In this document: piece by piece, positions 57,541 through 64,000 of the stretch
Numbering within the stretch: the stretch's first letter is position 1
Layout of the letters: the number at the start of each line of letters is the position of its first letter
NCBI GenBank assembly: GCA_902801985.1
Contig: CADCKD010000003.1
Span: 84,771 to 148,770 of the forward strand
Origin: an uncultured bacterium
GTDB lineage: Bacteria > Cyanobacteriota > Vampirovibrionia > Gastranaerophilales > Gastranaerophilaceae
Length of the DNA stretch: 64,000 bases
Reading direction: 5' to 3'
Notes under the pieces: model-generated
What the model was told of the DNA's origin: nothing
Database searches by the model: none
Seen by the model: the letters and a program-made list of their open reading frames with translations, nothing else
Made by a program: the position numbers and the translations under genes

Positions 57541-60377
57541 CCCAATTCTCCAAGAGTTTGTAAAAATTCTTTATTTGCGTCAATTGCTTCTTTTGTTCCT
57601 GCAATAGAGTATATCGGTTTTTGTGAGAAGATATTTTTTGCGGTATTTAGAATGTCTTCTGCTGTAATAGAGTCTATTGTTTCGAATTTTTTATTAAAGT
57701 AATTTATTCCATAAGGATTTTTGCCGCTGTCAAAAAGTATACCATTTTTATTTATGCTTTTTTCTGTTGCGGCTAACATCTCATTTTTGAGAGCTTTTTT
57801 TGCTGTTTCAAGTTCTTCGGATGTTACTTTTTCTGTTGAAATTTTCTTGATATTTTCTCTAAAGCCGTCAATAGATTTTTTAATATTGTCCGGAGTTTTT
57901 TCTCCTGTTTCTTTATTGTCAGTTGTGGTTTGTATTTGTAAGGTCATTATTCCGGTATCTCCGTTATTCTGTGAAAATGAAGATACTGTATACGCAAGTT
58001 GTCTTTTTTCTCTCAAGTCAGAGAACAATCTTGATGACGGAGAGCCTCCTAAAATGTATTCTAAAAGCTCTATGCAAACGCTGTCTTTTACATTTCTATT
58101 TTGTTGATATTTAAAACCTTCAAGTATTGTTGCTTGGTTTTTATTAGTTTCTGTTGTGTAGACTTTAGATTTTTCAACAGGGGTATACACGTTTTCAAGT
58201 GTTATATCTTTAGGTTGAACGGTGTGATAGTATGCAAGATTATTAAATATTTCTTGCTTTAATTCTGGGTGTTTTGAAAATGGTCCGGTTACGGAAACTT
58301 GTCCTTGCCCTTGTGTCATTATTTGATTAAATAGATTTATTACATCGTTGTATTGGAGTTTAGATAGTTTTTCTAAACGCTCTTCGGCAGTCATTTCTTG
58401 TGGGGTATTTTTGAACATTTCTTTACCGTATTTTTCATAGGCACTAGGTTCTATCGTTGAATATTTGTCTATGCATCTTTGTACTGCTTGGGTAAATAAT
58501 TCCGGTGTAAATTTTGGATATAATACTTTTTCTCTAAAAAGAGATAATGCTGTATAGGCTTTTTCTACCGGAAAATCTGCACTAATACCTATTCCTTTTG
58601 TTCCTGCTCCTATTCCGGATGAAATGGCATTATTATCTTCGATTGCTGCGATGTTTTCCCAGCTTCTTTGTTGAGAGCCGCAGTGTTCAAGCATATCATT
58701 TAACACCTCTGCTGCTACGATATTTTGACAGATGTGTTTATTTGTTCCGATATTAATATGATAATTTACTACATCTGTATCTTCATCTTGCAGGCTTACA
58801 TTAAAATTGTTTAATGTTTTGTATTCGGTGATTTTGTTTGTATCTATCGGGGTTTTATGTGTGCGTCCTGTAAAAGCGATATTACCAGTTTCTTTTGTTT
58901 TATTGTAATTGTTTATAATGCTTTCTCTTGTTGTACCTTTTGGATGGACAACAGTTAGGGCAACTTTATTTAAGTCGTAATATTTTTTTGCAGTATTTAT
59001 AAAATCTTGATAGGTCATATTATCAAGTATTGTATTATAATTTGCGGTAAAATGAGTGTCTCCGTTCAGAAAATCCATACCAATATACGAATTTAAAGCC
59101 TTTGAAGATTGAAATGCCTTTGAGTCTGCGAATTTAAGTTTTGTTTTTATTGCTTCAAATTCTTCAGGAGTCGGTGGAGTGTCAGACAGGCTGTGTATTG
59201 CTCTATATAAATCTTTTAGCATTGGCTCTACGTTCTTTTCAGGCAAATATGAGTCAAGCATTAAGGCGGTTTTATCTGTTGGTCTGCTGCCTAATCTTTC
59301 AATATTATAATAAATTTTTGTTGAGTGTTTCTTTTCAATGTCTTTGACTCGTGATTTTATAAGACCATTGAACAATAACCCAATTGCTTCTATATGAACT
59401 TTGTCTTTAGAATTGTTATTTTCTGGTCCGGCAAAACCAATAAGCACTTCTGCGGCCCCTTCATTTTTTGTCGATATAAGATCTTGTCTTACAGGGCGGT
59501 TTGTAGGAGTCATTGGTTCGTGATGCCTGTTTGATTGAGGAGCTTTTGTAAAATTGAAATATTTTGCGATTAGGGGCATTGCTTCTTCCGGGGTTGTTTC
59601 TCCTGTGATGACGGTTACCATATTTGCAGGGAAGTAATTATTATTAAAGTAATTAACAACGTCATCTCTTGTAAGCGCGTCAATATTATCTGTCGAACCC
59701 GCCACTAAATCAGGAGCTTTAGATTTAATATTAAACAGATTTTTAATGGTTATAGTTGCTGCTCTGCTATATTCGTCAGAAAGCGCCATATTAATTTCAG
59801 AATCAACGATTTTCTTTTCTTTATCTAATTTTTCTTGTAAAAATTTTGGAGTTTGTACCATACCGGCATGAAGTTTTATTTGTCTCTCAAAGTCTGTATC
59901 TTCAAGACGCTGGGAAGATATATAATAATCGGTTAACGAGAAATTCGTAGAGGCATTTGTGCTTGCCCCCATTTTGTTTACTTCATCAAAGAAAACTTTA
60001 TCACCTAAAGCTTCAGAACCGTTAAAGAGGTTGTGCTCAATGTAGTGACTTATCCCTCTTAAATGATCGGGTTCATTTAAAGAACCTGTGTTAACGTATG
60101 TTTTTACGATTGTTGCTCCTTTTTTAGGCACAATGATAACTTTTTGCCCGTTTGCGAGCTTGTAATAATGTGCAGTTAAATTATTAGGGAGTTTAATATC
60201 TTCAATATGAGAATATGCAATAGGAGCTTTTACTTGGAATTGAGGGGTGATATTTTCAACACCGGGGCCTTTTGCAATATCGTCCGGAATCGTAAAATTT
60301 TTGCCAAAACTCGTTTGTTTTTGGTTGTTAACATTTAAATTATTGTTAATACTGAAATAATTCGGAATAATTTTCAT
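57537..60377 (-). CDS. M16 family zinc metallopeptidase (two domains)
   Basis: 946 residues from the ATG at 60377; an in-frame start 33 bp upstream is not preferred. The first M16 domain has the inverted zinc motif HYIEH near 108-112 (GISHYIEHNLFNGS), with the third ligand Glu likely in VDSEINMALSDEYS. The second domain has the Arg-Tyr block LREKRQLAYTVSSF typical of the inactive half. No signal peptide; the first 35 residues are a polar Asn-rich leader (MKIIPNYFSINNNLNVNNQK, then TSFGK), unusual for this family. Cytoplasmic or non-classically exported. Ends overlap murG by 4 bp. Confidence 0.88.
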   Translation of the reverse strand: MKIIPNYFSINNNLNVNNQKQTSFGKNFTIPDDIAKGPGVENITPQFQVKAPIAYSHIEDIKLPNNLTAHYYKLANGQKVIIVPKKGATIVKTYVNTGSLNEPDHLRGISHYIEHNLFNGSEALGDKVFFDEVNKMGASTNASTNFSLTDYYISSQRLEDTDFERQIKLHAGMVQTPKFLQEKLDKEKKIVDSEINMALSDEYSRAATITIKNLFNIKSKAPDLVAGSTDNIDALTRDDVVNYFNNNYFPANMVTVITGETTPEEAMPLIAKYFNFTKAPQSNRHHEPMTPTNRPVRQDLISTKNEGAAEVLIGFAGPENNNSKDKVHIEAIGLLFNGLIKSRVKDIEKKHSTKIYYNIERLGSRPTDKTALMLDSYLPEKNVEPMLKDLYRAIHSLSDTPPTPEEFEAIKTKLKFADSKAFQSSKALNSYIGMDFLNGDTHFTANYNTILDNMTYQDFINTAKKYYDLNKVALTVVHPKGTTRESIINNYNKTKETGNIAFTGRTHKTPIDTNKITEYKTLNNFNVSLQDEDTDVVNYHINIGTNKHICQNIVAAEVLNDMLEHCGSQQRSWENIAAIEDNNAISSGIGAGTKGIGISADFPVEKAYTALSLFREKVLYPKFTPELFTQAVQRCIDKYSTIEPSAYEKYGKEMFKNTPQEMTAEERLEKLSKLQYNDVINLFNQIMTQGQGQVSVTGPFSKHPELKQEIFNNLAYYHTVQPKDITLENVYTPVEKSKVYTTETNKNQATILEGFKYQQNRNVKDSVCIELLEYILGGSPSSRLFSDLREKRQLAYTVSSFSQNNGDTGIMTLQIQTTTDNKETGEKTPDNIKKSIDGFRENIKKISTEKVTSEELETAKKALKNEMLAATEKSINKNGILFDSGKNPYGINYFNKKFETIDSITAEDILNTAKNIFSQKPIYSIAGTKEAIDANKEFLQTLGELG

Positions 60378-60443
60378 ACACACATTACCTATGTATATAT
60401 AAAAACACATAGTGTGAAAATATTGCCCTTTATTTTCGAAATA

Positions 60444-61727
60444 TTAAGATTTAAAAATGGTTTGTTCTCTGTCTGGCCCAACGGAAACAATAGATATAGG
60501 GGTTTCGAGAACTTCTTCTAATCTTTCTAGATATTTTCGTGCATTAATAGGCAGATCTTCATATGTTTGAATTTTTGTAATATTTTCCCCCCAGCCTTTG
60601 TGGGTTTCATATACCGGTTCTAAATATTTGTGGATATAAACATCTGTTGGGTATGATTTGTATATTTTACCGTCACGCTTATCTTTGTATGCGATGCAAA
60701 GTTTTATTTCATCAAATCCGTCGAAAACATCAATTTTTGTAAGAGCTATTGATGTTATTCCGCCTACAAGACAAGCATATTTCATTGTGACAGCATCAAA
60801 CCACCCGCATCTTCTTGCTCGGCCTGTTGTAACTCCATATTCGTGTCCAATTTCTCTGATTTGTTCTCCTGTTTTATCTGTAAGTTCTGTTACAAATGGA
60901 CCTTCTCCAACTCTTGTTACATAGGCTTTCGCAACGCCAATTACTTCATTTATTACAGTCGGGCCATATCCTGAACCTGTTGCAGCTCCTCCGCCAACCG
61001 GGTTTGAACTTGTTACAAACGGGTATGTCCCGTAATCCACGTCAAGCATAACTCCTTGAGCTCCTTCAAATAAGATTTTTTTGCCATCTTTTTTAAATTT
61101 TTGAAGCATTTCTTGCCATTCAAAGCATACGTATGGCTCAAATATTTTTGCGTATTTATCACAAAGTCGGAGAACTTCTTCTTTTGTATATGTTTTCAAG
61201 CCATATAATTCTTTTAGTTGTTTATTTTTTGTTGGTAGAATTACGTCAAGCTTTTCATTTAATGCTTCTTTAGAGTATAAATCTCCGATTTTTAGTGCAA
61301 TTCTTGCCATTTTGTCTGTATATGTCGGCCCAATACCTTTTTTTGTTGTTCCGATTTTACCTTTTGTTGCATTATCTTCGCTGTATCCGTCAACTTCCGT
61401 GTGCCACGGCATTGTAATAGTTGCCAGAGGACTTAATTTTAAGCCTGAAAGATCAATATTTTCTTTTTTAAGTCCTTCAATTTCTTGTTCAAAATATTCT
61501 GGCAGAACAACTGTTCCGTTTCCGATAAAACAAGTTTTGCCTTTATATAAAATGCCTGAAGGAATAAGGTGAAATTTGAAAGTTTTTCCATGTGCTACGA
61601 CTGTGTGTCCTGCGTTACATCCCCCTTGATATCTGATAATCAAATCGGCTTTTTGAGCAAGTAAATCTGTTATTTTAGCTTTACCTTCATCTCCCCATTG
61701 TGCACCAATTACAACTTTGTTTTCCAT
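60444..61727 (-). CDS. purA: Adenylosuccinate synthetase
   Basis: 427 residues, standard length. It joins IMP and Asp with GTP in AMP synthesis. Signatures: VIGAQWGDEGKAKITDLLAQ with the P-loop-like GDEGK, GGCNAGHTVV, GIGPTYTDKMARIAL, LFEGAQGVMLDVDYGTYPFV, TSSNPVGGGAATGSG, TRVGEGPFVTEL, and TTGRARRCGWFDAV. An AGAAGGGAAA site lies upstream. Same strand as the M16 gene but separated by 66 bp. Confidence 0.97.
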   Translation of the reverse strand: MENKVVIGAQWGDEGKAKITDLLAQKADLIIRYQGGCNAGHTVVAHGKTFKFHLIPSGILYKGKTCFIGNGTVVLPEYFEQEIEGLKKENIDLSGLKLSPLATITMPWHTEVDGYSEDNATKGKIGTTKKGIGPTYTDKMARIALKIGDLYSKEALNEKLDVILPTKNKQLKELYGLKTYTKEEVLRLCDKYAKIFEPYVCFEWQEMLQKFKKDGKKILFEGAQGVMLDVDYGTYPFVTSSNPVGGGAATGSGYGPTVINEVIGVAKAYVTRVGEGPFVTELTDKTGEQIREIGHEYGVTTGRARRCGWFDAVTMKYACLVGGITSIALTKIDVFDGFDEIKLCIAYKDKRDGKIYKSYPTDVYIHKYLEPVYETHKGWGENITKIQTYEDLPINARKYLERLEEVLETPISIVSVGPDREQTIFKS

Positions 61728-61935
61728 ATCCCATTTCCCTTCTTTTCTCTCTTACGTAATTAAATCTTATCACGGGGGTATTAGTATATCAAATTTTTAT
61801 TTTTATTTGTTTCAAAGTTTTCTTATTTAAATTGTTAATTTTTTTGTAACGAATTGTAAACAAATTAAATAACTCTGAAATTAGCCCTTTTCGAAATTTT
61901 TTATATATCTAGAGAGATTTTAAAGAGAGCTAAAC

Positions 61936-63729
61936 ATGAGTATTAATTCCGTAAATCAACAGAATAATAGCATGAACATCAAGAAGCTTCTTGAGGCGAT
62001 GAAAAACGGCAAAGCCGGTGCAGCCGGTTTAAGCAAAAAAGTTCCTCAATGGGCTACAAAAGATGGCTCTGTTTTTGCTGCAAACAATGCAAGCATGATT
62101 TCCGGTCAAAACAGACTTGGAAATATTTCTGCTTTGGATAATAATAATGCAATTAAAAATCTTTCAGCATTGAATACTGCAAAATCTGTTGATGCAGTTG
62201 AAAATAAAAATGTTAACACTAATAACAATGTAAATAATAATCAACAAGTTGATAATGAAGAAAACAAAGTTGATATTTCAAATATCGATTTTGATAATTT
62301 GACTCAATTATCAGATGTTGAACTTTCAAGTGTAAAACAAGAATTACAAGAATTAAAAGACTCGGATGTTCCTGTATTTTTGAGATCAAGTGTTGATAAA
62401 AAGTTGAAAAAAGTTGATGCTGAAATTACAAAAAGAGCTGAAAATCAAGAAACTATTGAACAAAAGAATGAGAAAAAAGAAGCCGAAAGCTTAGAACAAG
62501 ATGGTAAGCAGGCAACAGTTGAAGCAAAAAGTGCTCAAACATCTACTGCTCAAGGAACAAAAGAAACTCAGCGCAATACTGCGAAAATGAAAGACGCGGG
62601 CAATGATGCTAAAAATATTGAAAAGAAGATGAAATCTGATGAAGCTAAGTTCAAAAAGCAAATGAAAACAACCGAAAAAATGGTTGCAACAAATCAGAAA
62701 AAAATTGCAAATGATTCAAAAGCTATTGAATCTTTAAATGAAGCAAATGAAGCTGCATCTGCTGAAATTGAAGAATTGAATGCTCAATCTGAAGCATTAT
62801 CAGCTCAAAGTCAGCAAGATGGCGGAGAAGATACATCATCTCAATTGCAAGATATTAGTTCAAGAATTCAATCAAGATCAGCATCAATTGACTCAAATCA
62901 GGCTCAAATTGGTAAAAGACAAGTTTCAATCCAAAAGACATCTTCTAAAACTAATAGAGCGATAAGGACTATGTCAAGGACAGCAAGGTCTTTCCAAAAA
63001 ACTGCTGCGAAGAACGTATCTGCAATGCAGCAGAATCAACAAGAATCTAATAAAGTTTTAGAAGTTGCAAATAAAGTTGACCAAATTTCAAGTTATACTG
63101 CAACTGCAGGACAAATGACTCAATATGTCGGTAAAGGTATGGTCATCGCAGGGAAAGCTTTAGCAAGTAATCCATGGAGTGCATCAATCGGTACTGCAAT
63201 GATAACCGCAGGTGGTGTTACCCAAAAAGTGGGGACTGTTGCTGAAACGGTTGGTAATTATGGTAAAATGGCTGCAAATGTTACAAAAGCTACCGTATTT
63301 ACTGCTCAAGGTAACTTCTCAGGAGCATTAATGGCTGCAGGTACCGCAGTTATGTCAGGAGCTTCAGCTGTTAAGGGAACCAAAGAAATGGCGAATGGTT
63401 TTGAAAGTATAAACAAATCGGTTGAATCGGCAAAATCTGCGGCAGCTGATAAATTAGCTGAAAAGACAGAAGATGCTGCTAATAAAGTGTCAGAAAAGGC
63501 TACAGATGTTGCAGAAGAAAGTACAAGTACTGCCACTACAGAAGCAGGAAATAAAGCTACAGAAAAAATGGCTGGTGTTACAGAGAAACGCCTTGACAAA
63601 GCTATGCAATTGGGTGGTTTCATGATGCAAGCCGGTCAAATGCTTGCTTCTAATCAGCAACAACACGGCGTAACAAGAACAGTTGGCCGTCCGGTAAGGG
63701 CTCAACATTTACACAGAGCTCGTGTATAA
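61936..63729 (+). CDS. 597-residue coiled-coil protein with Gly/Ala hydrophobic core, function unknown
   Basis: 597 residues, no signal peptide. Polar N-terminus (MSINSVNQQNNSMNIKKLLE), an Asn-rich linker near 95-115 (VNTNNNVNNNQQ), then a long coiled coil (about 225-370: TEKMVATNQKKIANDSKAIE, ISSRIQSRSASIDSNQAQIG), then a Gly/Ala-rich amphipathic or membrane-active region (about 395-490: GMVIAGKALASNPWSASIGT, GNFSGALMAAGTAVMSGASA), and an Ala/Lys/Glu-rich C-terminus ending RPVRAQHLHRARV. This order is reminiscent of secreted translocator or pore-forming proteins, but no homology can be claimed. A GAGAG-type site lies upstream of the ATG. Confidence 0.75.
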   Translation: MSINSVNQQNNSMNIKKLLEAMKNGKAGAAGLSKKVPQWATKDGSVFAANNASMISGQNRLGNISALDNNNAIKNLSALNTAKSVDAVENKNVNTNNNVNNNQQVDNEENKVDISNIDFDNLTQLSDVELSSVKQELQELKDSDVPVFLRSSVDKKLKKVDAEITKRAENQETIEQKNEKKEAESLEQDGKQATVEAKSAQTSTAQGTKETQRNTAKMKDAGNDAKNIEKKMKSDEAKFKKQMKTTEKMVATNQKKIANDSKAIESLNEANEAASAEIEELNAQSEALSAQSQQDGGEDTSSQLQDISSRIQSRSASIDSNQAQIGKRQVSIQKTSSKTNRAIRTMSRTARSFQKTAAKNVSAMQQNQQESNKVLEVANKVDQISSYTATAGQMTQYVGKGMVIAGKALASNPWSASIGTAMITAGGVTQKVGTVAETVGNYGKMAANVTKATVFTAQGNFSGALMAAGTAVMSGASAVKGTKEMANGFESINKSVESAKSAAADKLAEKTEDAANKVSEKATDVAEESTSTATTEAGNKATEKMAGVTEKRLDKAMQLGGFMMQAGQMLASNQQQHGVTRTVGRPVRAQHLHRARV

Positions 63730-63769
63730 AATAAAAATAACTCTCTTTTAATCTTAATATAATGTGTCC

Positions 63770-63801
63770 GCCCCTTGAAGTAATTCAGGGGCTTCACTTT
63801 T
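63770..63801 (+). terminator. Terminator of the 597-residue gene
   Basis: GCCCCTTGAA-GTAA-TTCAGGGGC is a 9-bp stem with one bulged T; CTTCACTTTTG follows. It lies 40 bp past the stop codon. Confidence 0.6.
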
Positions 63802-63890
63802 GTCTGTGACATGTTGTTTTGCACAGTGGATGATTGATGTCATTTCGAGCGGGGGTAAATGTTGTAATAAATCTTACGCATTTTTTCATG

Positions 63891-63986
63891 TCATTGCGAG
63901 CTTTAGCGAAGCAATCCAGCCGTTTTGAATAATTTGTTTAATCTAGATTGCCGCGTCGTCACTATCATTCCTCCTCGCAATGACAA
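63891..63986. repeat. MITE-like repeat with GTCATTGCGAG ends
   Basis: The left end GTCATTGCGAGCTTTAGCGA and the right end CTCGCAATGAC are inverted at the tips, with the inner GCAATC/GATTGC also inverted. It is related in style to 3576-3650 and to the partial GTCATTTCGAGCGGGGG at 63838-63854. The rest of 63802-63890 holds nothing else I can identify. Confidence 0.6.
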
Positions 63987-64000
63987 TAGTCCCCCACCCA

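Noticed and set aside
1..64000. tRNA, rRNA, CRISPR array, prophage, insertion sequence with transposase
   Set aside because: None seen by reading the intergenic regions on both strands; tRNAs could be missed without a covariance search.

Overview
The window is AT-rich chromosomal DNA from a Gram-negative-type bacterium. It most resembles a gut member of the non-photosynthetic cyanobacterial sister lineage (Vampirovibrionia/Melainabacteria, order Gastranaerophilales). I infer this from four things: the ATP synthase operon has cyanobacterial gene order (a, c, b', b, delta, alpha, gamma, with beta and epsilon absent); metabolism looks anaerobic (ferredoxin-linked 2-oxoacid oxidoreductase, Na+-pumping decarboxylase); there is a type IV pilin-like protein; and many lineage-style hypotheticals have Asn-rich N-termini. 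No rRNA, tRNA, CRISPR array, phage or transposase gene was seen. Most of the window is ordinary housekeeping chromosome.

Layout. 0-7.5 kb: end of an unknown gene, a DUF2339 membrane protein, a YhaM-like HD protein, ilvC, a pilin-like protein, a DUF559 nuclease gene embedded in a cluster of palindromic repeats, and a GNAT-like protein. 7.5-18.4 kb: a GH13-like glycosidase, an orphan LuxR-type response regulator, maf, a DUF2229 protein, a degenerate HD-GYP protein, rsmH-ftsL, apt and a membrane glycosyltransferase. 18.4-19.0 kb: a hairpin-rich non-coding element with 32-bp inverted ends. 19-25 kb: HU, DedA, a PHP protein, rph, a coupled pair of small secreted proteins, ilvB. 25-28.9 kb: lineage-specific genes, including a PlsC-like acyltransferase, three tandem mosaic paralogues and a remnant formyltransferase with a Cys tail. 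28.9-33 kb: birA-oadG-oadA-oadB, a decarboxylase pump operon that carries its own biotin ligase. 33-38 kb: atpB-E-F'-F-H-A-G. 38-44.5 kb: a GlcD-like flavoprotein overlapping the gene of a 1665-residue coiled-coil protein. 44.6-47.3 kb: a four-subunit 2-oxoacid:ferredoxin oxidoreductase. 47.3-51.4 kb: small envelope and unknown proteins, an S4-domain protein, rplU-rpmA. 51.6-57.5 kb: murF-mraY-murD-ftsW-murG. 57.5-64 kb: an M16 peptidase, purA, a 597-residue coiled-coil protein and dispersed repeats.

How the genes work together: the murein block makes lipid II and flips or polymerises it at the septum, while rsmH-ftsL, the other part of a classical dcw cluster, sits 37 kb away. The decarboxylase pump would export Na+ while turning over a 2-oxo acid. 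The Kor-type enzyme feeds reduced ferredoxin. The ATP synthase c subunit lacks the extra Na+-ligand residues, so it is probably H+-coupled.

The signals most worth following are: (1) the DUF559 nuclease flanked by inward-facing copies of a palindromic repeat family; (2) seven genes whose -10-like hexamer ends 5-6 nt before the ATG with no ribosome binding site, suggesting leaderless mRNAs; (3) a short N-terminal leader shared by otherwise unrelated proteins; (4) the tandem mosaic paralogues; and (5) the inverted-repeat element at 18.4-18.95 kb. All functions are inferred from reading the sequence; no database search was run.
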